A stretch of DNA of 64,000 bases from Nocardioides sp. (GCA_020636915.1 JACJWV010000002.1:62001-126000); one strand, 5' to 3'; positions 51,003-60,452 are shown, counted from the stretch's first letter. Made by a program: numbers and translations. Notes: generated by a model not told the origin, from the sequence alone.

Positions 51003-52078
51003 CCGCCGGCCCGGCACCAGGCGAGGTTCTCCTGGAGCCTGGGGTCGTCGGGCCGGATCGCCAGCGCCTGCTGGGCGGCGAGCACACCGTCGGCGTACCT
51101 GCCTGCCCAGTAGCTGCTGACGGCGACCTCGTCCCAGGCCCGCCACGTGTGGGCGTCGGCGTCGACGAAGAGCGCGTCGCCCGACGGGAACGCGATGCCC
51201 GTGGCGACCCGGGCGTACAGCAGCGCCACGTCGAACCGCTCGCGGCCACGCTCGAAGCGGGCCAGCTCGACCAGGGGTTCGGCGCGGGTGGGGCGGGCCT
51301 GGTACGCCGCCAGGTAGGCATCGGCGACGTCGGCGGCCGGCGCTGCTGTCCGCTCGAGGAGCACGGCCACCTGGAAGAGCGCGTACCACCGCTCCTCCTC
51401 CCACCCGTCGTGGTTCGCAGCCCGCAGACGGTACGCCGCCAGCGCCTGCTCGAGCTCGCCCGCGTCGCGCCAGGACTGAGCGAGGTAGAACTGCGCACGC
51501 GGGTCCCCCGGCCTCTCGCGCAGCTCCGCCTCCAGCAGCGCTGCGTCCTTCAGGTACGTCTGCGGGTCCCGCGAGCGCGCGCCGTCGTGGTGCTGCACGA
51601 TCCGGGGAGCCGCGAGCCCACCGGTCGTCGCGCCGGGCAGGTCGAGGTGCTCGTGGACCGCACCGGTCCACCGCCAGGGCCGGTCGAGCCGGACCAGGTG
51701 CAGACGCTGGAACCGGGCCCCGGCGTACTCGACCTCCAGCGCGTACCCGTCCAGGGTCAGCTCGGGCCAGGCCGCCGGCGCGTCGGTGAGCTCGTCGTCG
51801 GCGTCGATCCAGAGCGTGTAGTCGCCGGGGTCCGCGAGGCGGAGGGCCCGCGCCGCCTCGAGGACCTCCTGCCGGTTGTGGCCGAAGGAGACCCACGGTC
51901 GCTCGAGGAGCACCCCCGGCACCCCCTCCATGGCGCGGCGCACCAGCTCCTGGGTGCCGTCCCTCGAGCCGGTGTCGCTGACCACCCACCAGTCCACATG
52001 CCCCCGCACGCTGCGCAGGCACCGGTCGATCACGGGCGCCTCGTCCTTGACGATCATGTGCAGACCGACTCTCGGCAT
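50975..52078 (-). CDS. Family 2 glycosyltransferase with C-terminal TPR-like region
   Basis: 367 residues. GT-A domain at 1-190: VGLHMIVKDEAPVIDRCLRS, WVVSDTGSRDGTQELV and the DxD-like LWIDADDELTD. Then a helical, TPR-like region (220-360: PRAQFYLAQSWRDAGELEQA, AVSSYWAGRYADGVLAAQQA, AIRPDDPRLQENLAW). No signal peptide, so it acts in the cytoplasm on a donor sugar. Its place between two Thr-rich collagen-like genes suggests it glycosylates them or makes a linked glycan (inference). ATG at 52078 follows TACGAT by 7 nt. Confidence 0.82.
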   Translation of the reverse strand: MPRVGLHMIVKDEAPVIDRCLRSVRGHVDWWVVSDTGSRDGTQELVRRAMEGVPGVLLERPWVSFGHNRQEVLEAARALRLADPGDYTLWIDADDELTDAPAAWPELTLDGYALEVEYAGARFQRLHLVRLDRPWRWTGAVHEHLDLPGATTGGLAAPRIVQHHDGARSRDPQTYLKDAALLEAELRERPGDPRAQFYLAQSWRDAGELEQALAAYRLRAANHDGWEEERWYALFQVAVLLERTAAPAADVADAYLAAYQARPTRAEPLVELARFERGRERFDVALLYARVATGIAFPSGDALFVDADAHTWRAWDEVAVSSYWAGRYADGVLAAQQALAIRPDDPRLQENLAWCRAGGQATGTQTV

Positions 52079-52118
52079 GCGCCGCATCGTAGGGCGCCCG
52101 GCCCCTATGCTGGCCGCC

Positions 52119-52679
52119 GTGCCGAAGATCGCGCGTCCGTTGGGCGCCGTCCTCGCGCTCCTGCTGGCGCTCACCGCGTCCGCGTGCAGCGGCGACGACT
52201 CGAAGAAGGACGCCCGGGCCGAGGCCTCCTCGGCCGCCGCGGCCGGCGACGCCCTGGTGAAGAAGGGGCTCGAGCAGCTCGCGGCAGGCGACACCGCCGG
52301 GGCACAGGCGACCTTCGAGAAGGTGCTGACCATCGACGCCGACAACAAGTACGCCCACTTCAACCTGGGCGTGATCGCCCAGCAGGCGGGCGACGACGAG
52401 ACCGCGATGACGGACTACGACGCGGCGATCGCGGCCGACGACGCGTTCGCACCGGCCCTGTACAACAAGGCGATCCTCACCGAGCCCACCGACCTCGACG
52501 CCGCCGTCGAGCTCTACCGGCGGACAGTCGCAGCCGACCCCGAGATGGCAGCCGCCTACATGCGCCTGGGGTTCGCGCTGGTCCACCTCGGCAAGAAGGA
52601 CGAGGGCGCGAAGTACCTCGGCAAGGGGGTCTCGCTCGACCCCTCCATGGCGGACGTCGAGGCACCGTCGTACGACTGA
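52119..52679 (+). CDS. TPR lipoprotein
   Basis: 186 residues. A lipoprotein signal with Cys at about residue 22 (LALTASACSG) is followed by about three tetratricopeptide repeats: DALVKKGLEQLAAGDTAGAQ, YAHFNLGVIAQQAGDDETAM, MAAAYMRLGFALVHLGKKDE. It would sit on the outer face of the membrane as a scaffold. GTG 52119 follows TATGCT by 7 nt; the in-frame ATG at 52107 lies within that box, so GTG is the better start. It is divergent from the glycosyltransferase gene, with 40 nt between the two starts. Confidence 0.8.
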   Translation: MPKIARPLGAVLALLLALTASACSGDDSKKDARAEASSAAAAGDALVKKGLEQLAAGDTAGAQATFEKVLTIDADNKYAHFNLGVIAQQAGDDETAMTDYDAAIAADDAFAPALYNKAILTEPTDLDAAVELYRRTVAADPEMAAAYMRLGFALVHLGKKDEGAKYLGKGVSLDPSMADVEAPSYD

Positions 52680-52691
52680 GCCCGTCGTCGC

Positions 52692-54221
52692 TCAGTCACC
52701 GGGCACCCGGTAGTAGACGTAGGTCCGCGGCCCGCTGCCGACCAGGACGTAGTGGCGGTCGAACCACCCCTGCAGCTCCGGCGACCAGGGGACGTAGTTG
52801 CTGTGCTCGACCGAGAGCACGGCGTAGTCGGCCGTCTGGAACCAGCCGAGCCAGTCCTCGACGAAGCCCTCCTCGTACGGCGGGGGTGAGCCCGGCGGGG
52901 ACAGGTCGTCCTCGGTGAACCAGGTGCCGAACGGGTCGAGCGGGACGTCGCACGACCGCGGACCGTCGAGGCGGTCCGCGACCAGCAGCATCGTGGGGAC
53001 GTCGGTCACGACGCACGACCCGCTCGGGACGTAGTGCCGGATCAGGGCTGCGGGGTCCGCGCTCGCGCGGGTGTAGTCGGCCGACCTGGTGACGGCGCCC
53101 GGGACGAGGAGGCACGCCGCAGCCACCACCGCGACGGCGACGGCGACGGCGGCCGACAACCACCGCAGCCCTGCAGCGTCGACGAGGGCCGCAGCACCCC
53201 AGCCGACCGGCAGGACGACGAACGCGGCGACGACGTAGGCGTAGTGGTCGAAGAACTGCGGCTGCTGCGCCATGCCCGTGAACACCGCCGCTCCGACCAC
53301 CACGACGACGACGTGCATCCGGGAGAGCCGGCGACGCACGACCTGCACCGTCAGGCCGGCCAGCGTGACGGCGACGAGGGCTGCCAGCACCCACGCCCCC
53401 CGGTCCGACGGCGCCGCGACCGTGTCGAGGCCGAGGACCACGGAGAGCCGGTCGTGCAGCCCGGGTCCGCGTCCGCGGTCCGCACGCCCGAGCTGCGCCA
53501 CCACGACGTCGTGGACGAACCGCGACGGGTCGAGCACCGCGAGCGGCAACGTCGGCAGGGCGAACCCCGCGACGACCCCGAGGCAGCAGTGCAGCATCTG
53601 CCGCCAGCGCGGGAGCAGCCCCAGCACGACACCGAGGACGACGAGGACGCCGAACAGCTTGAACGCGACCGCGAGCCCCAGGAGCCCGCCGGCGAGCAGC
53701 ACCCGCCCGCGTGGGGCGACGTCACCGGCGCGGGTGCCGAGGACGGCCAGCGCCGCCAGCCCGCAGCACGCGGCGTACGGCTCCAGGAGGAAGGTCTGCG
53801 TGGCGGCGTACGACGCGGGCGTCAGCGCGAGCAGACCCGCTGTCACGAAGACCGCGAGCCGCCCGGCGCTCCGGACGGCCGCACCCGCGAGCAGCACGTT
53901 CACACCTGCGACCAGCACGGTCAGGACGCGAGCGGCGGCCAGGGCGGCGGAGCCTCCGGCGAGCTCGCCGAGGGCGGCGAACGGCAGTCCGAGCCAGACC
54001 ACGCCCGGGGGGTGGAGGAGGTCCTGGTCGAGATAGGGCAGCTGGCCGTGCAGCAGTCGGACGGCGGCGCCGAGGTAGACGCCGTCGTCGTACCCGTGAC
54101 CGTCGTAGCCGTGCACCCCGGTCAGGGCATGGTGCGGGACCAGGGAGGCGGCCGCGACCACCCAGGCGACCACGGCGGCCGGCAGCGCGGGGCCGAGCAC
54201 GGCGACGGCTCGGCGGGGCAC
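52692..54221 (-). CDS. GT-C-type membrane glycosyltransferase (mannosyltransferase-like)
   Basis: 509 residues, about 11 membrane helices in the first 400 residues and a soluble C-terminal domain (410-509). The first external loop has GYDDGVYLGAAVRLLHGQLP and YLDQDLLHPPGVVWLGLPFA, the acidic and H-P-P-G motifs of PMT/ArnT-like GT-C enzymes that use polyprenyl-phosphate sugars. It could add sugars to secreted proteins or cell-wall polymers. Its neighbours, the Thr-rich collagen-like proteins, are natural candidate acceptors (inference). It converges with the TPR lipoprotein gene and is divergent from the BclB-type collagen gene. Confidence 0.75.
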   Translation of the reverse strand: MPRRAVAVLGPALPAAVVAWVVAAASLVPHHALTGVHGYDGHGYDDGVYLGAAVRLLHGQLPYLDQDLLHPPGVVWLGLPFAALGELAGGSAALAAARVLTVLVAGVNVLLAGAAVRSAGRLAVFVTAGLLALTPASYAATQTFLLEPYAACCGLAALAVLGTRAGDVAPRGRVLLAGGLLGLAVAFKLFGVLVVLGVVLGLLPRWRQMLHCCLGVVAGFALPTLPLAVLDPSRFVHDVVVAQLGRADRGRGPGLHDRLSVVLGLDTVAAPSDRGAWVLAALVAVTLAGLTVQVVRRRLSRMHVVVVVVGAAVFTGMAQQPQFFDHYAYVVAAFVVLPVGWGAAALVDAAGLRWLSAAVAVAVAVVAAACLLVPGAVTRSADYTRASADPAALIRHYVPSGSCVVTDVPTMLLVADRLDGPRSCDVPLDPFGTWFTEDDLSPPGSPPPYEEGFVEDWLGWFQTADYAVLSVEHSNYVPWSPELQGWFDRHYVLVGSGPRTYVYYRVPGD

Positions 54222-54324
54222 CGGGACATCATGCCGGGCCTGTCGTCCCGCCGCGGCGCAACTGCGGTCTAGCCACCGACCACGAGTCCTAGGCAGCCCC
54301 GACCGTGGTCCCTAGGCTCCGACC

Positions 54325-55536
54325 GTGCACCCGCTCGCGCGCCCTCGAGGCCTGGTGTCCCTCTCGCTGGCCACCCTGGCCCTGACCGCCACGCTCGGCC
54401 AGGCGAGCGCCGTGGCTGTCGCTCCCGGCCACGGCTCGATCACCGCCTGCTACGACAAGCGCACCGGAGCGATGCGTTTGGTCCCGCACGGACACCGCAG
54501 CGACTGCACCCGGCACGAGCGCTTCATCCGCTGGAACAAGCAGGGCCCCACCGGAGCGACCGGCGCCACGGGTGCGACCGGAGCCGCAGGCGCCAACGGG
54601 GCGACCGGCGCCACGGGCGCGACCGGGGCTGCAGGCGCGGACGGGGCGACCGGCGCGACCGGCGCCCCTGGAGCCCCCGGGGACCCCGGTGCCGCAGGAG
54701 CAACCGGAGCGACCGGGGCCACCGGAGCGACCGGAGCGACCGGTGCGACCGGTGCGACCGGTGCCACTGGAGCCGACGGTGCGACCGGAGCCACGGGCGC
54801 GATCGGCATGACGGGTGCCACCGGCCCGACCGGCGCCACCGGAGCAACCGGCGCGACGGGCGCCGTGGGCACCACCGGCGCGACCGGTGCGACGGGCGGC
54901 CTCGGCCTCACCGGCGCGACCGGACCCACCGGCGCCACGGGTGCGACCGGACCCACGGGCGCGACGGGCGCGACCGGCGCCACCGGCGCCACCGGGGCCA
55001 CCGGGGCCGCCGGGTCGGGAGTGATGCTGTCCAGCAGCAGCGGCGGCACCGCGACCACGACCACGGCCCTCGGGGGGATCGGCAACACGGTCGCGGTGCT
55101 GCCGATCAGCGGCGCCGGCTCCACCAGCAACGTCAGCGTGTCCGGGGGCGGGATCGACGCGACGAACAGTCCGGTGGCCGGGCTCGCCCAGCCGGTCACG
55201 GGAGACCACACGCTGACGGCCGTCACCGGGTACTTCACCAACACCAACGCGCTGAGCCTGGTGGGATCCACCGTGTCACTGTCGGTCCAGCTCTACACGT
55301 CCCCGGCCCCGGGCAACGTCTTCGCACCGGTGCCCGGGGCGACGTGCACGCTGGCTCCCCCGCTCACCGGCATCGTCGCGGTCGGGTCCGCCAGCAGCTG
55401 CACGACCACGGGGCTGTCGATCCCGATCACCAGCCAGACGCAGGCGATCCTCGTGGTCCGCGCGGACGTGACAGCCGGGATCGACATCGCGACCACCCTG
55501 CAGGGCTACTGGTCCGCAGGGCTCGCGCTGCAGTGA
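54325..55536 (+). CDS. Secreted collagen-like protein with BclB-type C-terminal domain
   Basis: 403 residues. Signal peptide (1-30), Cys domain SITACYDKRTGAMRLVPHGH with CTRHERFIRWNKQGP, a collagen-like stretch of about 52 Gly-X-Y triplets (74-231, mostly GAT with some GPT, GAA, GAP), and a C-terminal domain (232-403) with VAVLPISGAG, GYFTNTNALSLVGSTVSLSV and LYTSPAPGNVFAPVPGA. The last domain follows the pattern of the BclB exosporium C-terminal domain from Bacillus (trimeric beta jelly roll). Thr in the Y position is a natural O-glycosylation site, as in BclA. GTG 54325 follows TAGGCT by 6 nt. Confidence 0.85.
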   Translation: MHPLARPRGLVSLSLATLALTATLGQASAVAVAPGHGSITACYDKRTGAMRLVPHGHRSDCTRHERFIRWNKQGPTGATGATGATGAAGANGATGATGATGAAGADGATGATGAPGAPGDPGAAGATGATGATGATGATGATGATGATGADGATGATGAIGMTGATGPTGATGATGATGAVGTTGATGATGGLGLTGATGPTGATGATGPTGATGATGATGATGATGAAGSGVMLSSSSGGTATTTTALGGIGNTVAVLPISGAGSTSNVSVSGGGIDATNSPVAGLAQPVTGDHTLTAVTGYFTNTNALSLVGSTVSLSVQLYTSPAPGNVFAPVPGATCTLAPPLTGIVAVGSASSCTTTGLSIPITSQTQAILVVRADVTAGIDIATTLQGYWSAGLALQ

Positions 55537-55558
55537 CGGACGCGGGCCGTCACCAGGC

Positions 55559-56170
55559 TCAGGCGCCCAGCAGCCCGCGGACGGCGTCGCGCAGCGCCTG
55601 CTCCGGGTCGATCCCCCGCTCGTGCGCCTCGGTGACCAGCGCCAACAGCCGGTTCCCGAGGTCGTCGGTCGGCGCGACGTCGGGTACGCCGCCGGCCCGC
55701 TCGAGCCGGTCGAGCACCTTGTCGGCGTACAGCAGCGCGGGCAGGCCGGGCGGCAGGCCGTCGGTCACCGACGTACGCCGCTTCTCGGTGGCCTTGATCG
55801 CCTCCCACGCCTCGTTGATCTGCTCGGGTGACCCGCCCGGCGCCGACCCGAAGACGTGCGGGTTGCGGCGGTACATCTTGGCGGTGATGTCCGCGGCCAC
55901 GTCGTCGATCGTGAACTCGCCGGCCTCCTCGGCGATGACCGCGTGGAAGTAGACCTGCAGCAGCAGGTCGCCGAGCTCCTCGCGCAGGTGGGCCCAGTCA
56001 CCGGTGCGGTCCCCGGTGTCGATCGCCTCGAGGGTCTCGTGGGTCTCCTCGAGCAGGTAGCGGGCCAGCGAGCGGTGGGTCTGCCCGGCCTTCCAGGAGC
56101 ACTCGGCGCGCAGGCGGCGCATCACCTCGAGGAACTCGAGGAGCGGTGCGCCGGACGCGGGCTCGTCCAC
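55559..56170 (-). CDS. mazG: MazG nucleotide pyrophosphohydrolase
   Basis: 203 residues. Core motifs: LLEFLEVMRRLRAECSWKAG, QTHRSLARYLLEETHETLEA (metal-binding ExxE), LREELGDLLLQVYFHAVIAE, FTIDDVAADITAKMYRRNPH, and a second MazG-like half with EKRRTSVTDGLPPGLPALL. Hydrolyses NTPs to NMPs and removes damaged nucleotides. GTG at 56170 was chosen, 8 nt after the SurA-like stop. Operon order is mfd - SurA-like - mazG, typical of actinomycetes. Confidence 0.93.
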   Translation of the reverse strand: MDEPASGAPLLEFLEVMRRLRAECSWKAGQTHRSLARYLLEETHETLEAIDTGDRTGDWAHLREELGDLLLQVYFHAVIAEEAGEFTIDDVAADITAKMYRRNPHVFGSAPGGSPEQINEAWEAIKATEKRRTSVTDGLPPGLPALLYADKVLDRLERAGGVPDVAPTDDLGNRLLALVTEAHERGIDPEQALRDAVRGLLGA

Positions 56171-56178
56171 CGAAGCGA

Positions 56179-56853
56179 TCAGCCGCAGCGCTGGGACTCG
56201 GGCAGGTCGGCCGCGTAGTCGGTGTCGGGCTGGTCGGCGCCCGCCTTGGTCGCCGTGACGCCGAGCGGGAACGAGACGCTGGTGTCGGCGGGTGCCGTGC
56301 TGCCGGAGTCGATCGTCACGCCGAACCGCGGGTCGATCTGCACGTCGTTGTCGTCCAGCCACTGCTGGAACGCCTGCTGCCCGGCCGCGGTCTCCCCCTT
56401 CGCGCCCCCCGAGGCGCCCATCGAGGCGCCGACCGACCGCTCCACGGCCTGCACGTAGGTCTCTGCACCCTGGACGTCGATGACGGCCTGGAGCTGGGCG
56501 TCGGTGAGGTCGGACAGGCTCTGGGCGGCGCGGTGGGCGGCGATGGCGTACGACGGGTCGGCGGTCACGTCGTGCTCGGCCGCGAACTGGTCGGCGGCGG
56601 ACCGCAGCGCCAGGCTGCCGGCGACCTGCCCGCGCAGGTAGTGCTGCGGGAGCACCTGCCCCTCCTGCAGCTGCGTCTCGACGTACTCGCAGTAGGAGGT
56701 GCTCACCTCGTCGACGGTCTGGAGCGAGACCGTGTCGTCCGCGACCCGGGCGGCCACCCCTGGGTTGAAACCCGGGACGGCGTTGCAGCCGGTGAGCAGC
56801 ACCGTCGATGCCGCGGCGAGTGCTGCGAGGGTGCGGAGACGGGTCGAGGTCAC
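56179..56853 (-). CDS. SurA N-terminal-domain-like lipoprotein
   Basis: 224 residues. Lipoprotein signal RTLAALAAASTVLLTGCNAV (Cys near residue 23), then a helical SurA/PrsA-like domain (VADDTVSLQTVDEVSTSYCE, LPQHYLRGQVAGSLALRSAA, TYVQAVERSVGASMGASGGA). No PPIase domain follows. It is a likely chaperone-like lipoprotein, conserved between mfd and mazG in actinomycetes. GTG at 56853 overlaps the mfd stop (GTGA) and has an AGGAG upstream. Confidence 0.82.
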   Translation of the reverse strand: MTSTRLRTLAALAAASTVLLTGCNAVPGFNPGVAARVADDTVSLQTVDEVSTSYCEYVETQLQEGQVLPQHYLRGQVAGSLALRSAADQFAAEHDVTADPSYAIAAHRAAQSLSDLTDAQLQAVIDVQGAETYVQAVERSVGASMGASGGAKGETAAGQQAFQQWLDDNDVQIDPRFGVTIDSGSTAPADTSVSFPLGVTATKAGADQPDTDYAADLPESQRCG

Positions 56854-59800
56854 TTCTGCTCCTGGTGTTCGCTGACTGGATCGATCACCGAGTCGATCAC
56901 CTGCCGGGCCCATTCAAGCAGGGCGATGCCGCTGATCGGCCGGCCACCCACGACCGCGGTCTGCGGTCGCGGGACCAGGACGGTCTTCACGGGCGCCTTG
57001 ACGATCGACTTCGGGTAGAGGCGGTTGAGACGCACGACGCGCGAGTCGGGCAGCTCGACCGGCGCGAACCGCACGTTCTTGCCCGCGATGGTGACCTCGC
57101 CGATGCCCGCCTGCCGCGCCCGGGCACGGAACCGCGCGACCAGCAGGAGGGAGACCACCTCGACCGGCGGCTCGCCGTACCGGTCCAGCAGCTCCTCGTT
57201 GATGAGGTCCACGTCGTCGTCGGAGCGGACCTCGGCCAGCCGCTTGTACATCTCCAGTCGCAGCCGCTCGCTCGGGATGTAGTCGTGCGGCAGGTGGGCG
57301 TCCACGGGCAGCTCGACGCGGACCTCGTCGAGCTCGGGTTCCTTGTCGCCGCGGAACTCGTTGACCGCCTCGCCGACCAGCCGCACGTAGAGGTCGAAGC
57401 CGACGTCGGCGATGTGGCCGGACTGCTCGCCGCCCAGCAGGTTGCCGGCGCCGCGGATCTCGAGGTCCTTCATCGCGATCGCCATGCCGCCGCCGAGGTC
57501 GGAGTGCTGGGCGAGCGTCGCCAGCCGCTCGTGCGCGGTCTCGGTCAGCGGCTTCTCGGCGGGGTAGAGGAAGTAGGCGTAGGCCCGCTCGCGCGAGCGA
57601 CCGACGCGACCGCGCAGCTGGTGCAGCTGCGAGAGACCGAGGGTGTCCGCGCGCTCGATGATCATGGTGTTCGCGTTGGAGACGTCGAGCCCCGACTCCA
57701 CGATCGTCGTGCAGACGAGCACGTCGAAGCGCTTCTCCCAGAAGTCGAGCATCACCTGCTCGAGCTGGTGCTCGCCCATCTGGCCGTGCGCGGTCGCCAC
57801 CCGCGCCTCCGGCACGAGCTCGCGGATCCTCGCCGCAGCCTTCTCGATCGAGTTGACCCGGTTGTGGATGTAGAACACCTGGCCCTCGCGCAGCAGCTCG
57901 CGGCGTACGGCGGCGATCACCTGGCGGTCCTCGTAGGCGCCGACGTAGGTCAGCACCGGGTGCCGCTCCTCGGGAGGCGTGGTGATCGTCGACATCTCGC
58001 GGATGCCGGTGATCGCCATCTCCAGCGTGCGCGGGATCGGTGTCGCGGACATCGACAGCACGTCGACCGAGGTGCGGAGCCGCTTCATCTGCTCCTTGTG
58101 CTCGACGCCGAAGCGCTGCTCCTCGTCGACGATGATCAGCCCGAGGTCCTTCATCCGGATGTCCGGGTTGAGCAGCCGGTGGGTGCCGACCACGATGTCG
58201 ACCGATCCCTCGGCGAGGCCGGCGATGACCTCGCGGGCCTCGGCGTCGGTCTGGAAGCGGCTGAGCCCCTTGAGGACGACCGGGAAGCCACTCATCCGCT
58301 CGGAGAAGGTGCTCAGGTGCTGGGTGACCAGCAGCGTCGTCGGGACGAGCACCGCGACCTGCTTGCCGTCCTGGACCGCCTTGAACGCCGCCCGCACCGC
58401 GATCTCGGTCTTGCCGTAGCCGACGTCACCGCAGACCAGCCGGTCCATCGGCACCTGGCGCATCATGTCGCCCTTGACCTCGTCGACCGTGCTGAGCTGG
58501 TCGGGCGTCTCCTGGAACGGGAACGCGTCCTCGAGCTCGCGCTGCCACGGGGTATCGGGGCCGAACGCGTAGCCCCGGGTTGCCTGCCGGGCGGCGTACA
58601 GCTTGATCAGCTCGGCCGCGATCTCGCGCACCGCCTTGCGGGCCCGGTTCTTGCGCTTGGTCCAGTCGGCGCCGCCGAGCCGGTCCAGGGAGGGCTGCTC
58701 GCCTCCGACGTACCGCGTCACCTGGTCCAGCGCGTCGGCCGGGACGTACAGCCGGTCCGGCGGGCCCCCGCGCTTGCTGGCGCCGTACTCCAGCACGAGG
58801 TACTCGCGCACCGCGCCGCCCACCTCGCGCTGCTTCATCTCGACGAACCGGCCGACGCCGTGCTGCTCGTGGACGACGTAGTCGCCGGCCGCGAGCTCCA
58901 GCGGGTCGATCTGGCGCTTGCGGCGGGCCGGCATCCTCCGCATGTCGCGGGTGGACGCCTTCTGGCCGCTCAGGTCCTCACCGGTGAGGACGACGATCCG
59001 GTTGGTGTCGTCGACGAACCCGTGGGATGCGGCACCGCAGGTGACGGTCACGACGTCGGTGGTCAGGTCCGAGGCCTCCTGGAGGTCCTCGGCCATCCGC
59101 GCCGGGACGTCGTGCTCGGCCAGCACCTCGCGCATCCGCTCGGCCGGGCCGTGGCCGGCGTGCAGCACGACGACGCGGTAGCCCTCCTGCCGCCAGCGGT
59201 CGAGGTCGGCGATGGCCCGCTCCACCTCGCCGCGGTAGGCGTCGGCCGGCCGCGTTGCGAGCGCCCGGCTCGGGACGGCGCCGACCGTCACGTCGACGTC
59301 GACCGGCGCCTCCGTGTCGTCGATGCCGAACGGGCTGACCGCCCACCAGGGCTTGCCCTTGGCCAGGGCGTGCGCCCGGACGTCGGCGACCGAGCGGTAC
59401 GACGCCGCGCCGAGGTCGATCGGGGCGGTGCCGCCGCCGGCGGCGGCCGCCCAGCTGGCGCCGAGGAACTCCTCGCTGGTGGCGACGAGGTCGTGGGCGC
59501 GGGTGCGGACGCGCTCGGGGTCGAGCACGAGGACGTGGGTGTCGTCGGGCATCAGGTCGACCAGCAGCTCCATCTCGTCGACGAGCACCGGGGCGAGCGA
59601 CTCCATGCCCTCGACGGCGATGCCGGCGGCGATCTTGTCGGTCAGCTCGAGCAGCTGCGGGTGCTGCCGGCCGAGCTCGGCGGCGCGCTCGCGGACATCG
59701 TCGGTCAGCAGCAGCTCGCGGCACGGCGGCGCCCAGAGGCGCTCGGCCTTCTCCAGCGTGCGCTGGTCGGCGACCGAGAACGAGCGGATCTCCTCGACGT

Positions 59801-60452
59801 CGTCGCCCCAGAGCTCCACGCGCAGCGGGTGCTCCTCGGTCGGGGGGAACACGTCGATGATGCCGCCGCGGACGGCGAACTCGCCGCGCTTCTCGACCAG
59901 GTCGACGCGGGAGTACGCCGCCCCGCTGAGCCGCGCCACCACGTCGTCGAGGGGGGCGGTGTCGCCGGGGACCAGCTCGACCGGCTCGAGGTCGCCGAGG
60001 CCCTTGACCTGCGGCTGGAGGACCGACCGGACCGGCGCGACCACGACCTTCAGTGGCCCGTTCGTGGGGTCGTCGCCGGGGTGGCGGAGCCGCCGGAGGA
60101 CGGCCAGCCGCCGGCCGACGGTGTCGCTGCGCGGGCTGAGCCGCTCGTGCGGAAGGGTCTCCCAGCTCGGGTACTCGGCCACCAGGTCGGGGTCGACCAG
60201 GTCGCCGAGCGCCTCGACGAGGTCCTCGGCCTCGCGCGCGGTGGCGGTCACCGCCAGCACGGTGCGGCCGGCGCGGACGAGTCCGGCGACCACGTACGGC
60301 CGCATCGCCTCGGGCGCGGTGAGGTCGAGCGCCGGCACGGCCCCGCCCTGGGCGTCGGCCAGCGCCTCGTCGAGGGTCGGGTCGGCGAGGACCGCGTCGG
60401 CCAGGCCGGAGAGGTGCCCGGTGAGCTGCACGGAGGGCCTTTCGGGGGTCAC
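56850..60452 (-). CDS. mfd: Transcription-repair coupling factor Mfd
   Basis: 1200 residues. An N-terminal UvrB-like module (Walker-less, LGDLVDPDLVAEYPSWETLP, VVAPVRSVLQPQVKGLGDLE) and the RNA polymerase interaction domain with LAAGDYVVHEQHGVGRFVEM. The SF2 translocase follows, with Walker A CGDVGYGKTEIAVRAAFKAV, DEEQ box IIVDEEQRFGVEHKEQ, SATPIPRTLEMAITGIREMS, and motif VI LHQLRGRVGRSRERAYAYFL. The C-terminal D7 domain is present. It removes stalled RNA polymerase and recruits UvrA. First gene of the mfd - SurA-like - mazG operon. Confidence 0.98.
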   Translation of the reverse strand: MTPERPSVQLTGHLSGLADAVLADPTLDEALADAQGGAVPALDLTAPEAMRPYVVAGLVRAGRTVLAVTATAREAEDLVEALGDLVDPDLVAEYPSWETLPHERLSPRSDTVGRRLAVLRRLRHPGDDPTNGPLKVVVAPVRSVLQPQVKGLGDLEPVELVPGDTAPLDDVVARLSGAAYSRVDLVEKRGEFAVRGGIIDVFPPTEEHPLRVELWGDDVEEIRSFSVADQRTLEKAERLWAPPCRELLLTDDVRERAAELGRQHPQLLELTDKIAAGIAVEGMESLAPVLVDEMELLVDLMPDDTHVLVLDPERVRTRAHDLVATSEEFLGASWAAAAGGGTAPIDLGAASYRSVADVRAHALAKGKPWWAVSPFGIDDTEAPVDVDVTVGAVPSRALATRPADAYRGEVERAIADLDRWRQEGYRVVVLHAGHGPAERMREVLAEHDVPARMAEDLQEASDLTTDVVTVTCGAASHGFVDDTNRIVVLTGEDLSGQKASTRDMRRMPARRKRQIDPLELAAGDYVVHEQHGVGRFVEMKQREVGGAVREYLVLEYGASKRGGPPDRLYVPADALDQVTRYVGGEQPSLDRLGGADWTKRKNRARKAVREIAAELIKLYAARQATRGYAFGPDTPWQRELEDAFPFQETPDQLSTVDEVKGDMMRQVPMDRLVCGDVGYGKTEIAVRAAFKAVQDGKQVAVLVPTTLLVTQHLSTFSERMSGFPVVLKGLSRFQTDAEAREVIAGLAEGSVDIVVGTHRLLNPDIRMKDLGLIIVDEEQRFGVEHKEQMKRLRTSVDVLSMSATPIPRTLEMAITGIREMSTITTPPEERHPVLTYVGAYEDRQVIAAVRRELLREGQVFYIHNRVNSIEKAAARIRELVPEARVATAHGQMGEHQLEQVMLDFWEKRFDVLVCTTIVESGLDVSNANTMIIERADTLGLSQLHQLRGRVGRSRERAYAYFLYPAEKPLTETAHERLATLAQHSDLGGGMAIAMKDLEIRGAGNLLGGEQSGHIADVGFDLYVRLVGEAVNEFRGDKEPELDEVRVELPVDAHLPHDYIPSERLRLEMYKRLAEVRSDDDVDLINEELLDRYGEPPVEVVSLLLVARFRARARQAGIGEVTIAGKNVRFAPVELPDSRVVRLNRLYPKSIVKAPVKTVLVPRPQTAVVGGRPISGIALLEWARQVIDSVIDPVSEHQEQK

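Noticed and set aside
50055..52586. Long antisense frame with APVAPVAPV repeats opposite the collagen-like genes (also 54450-55271)
   Set aside because: Any (GGNGCNACN)n repeat is open on the other strand and yields A-P-V; there is no start signal or signal peptide.
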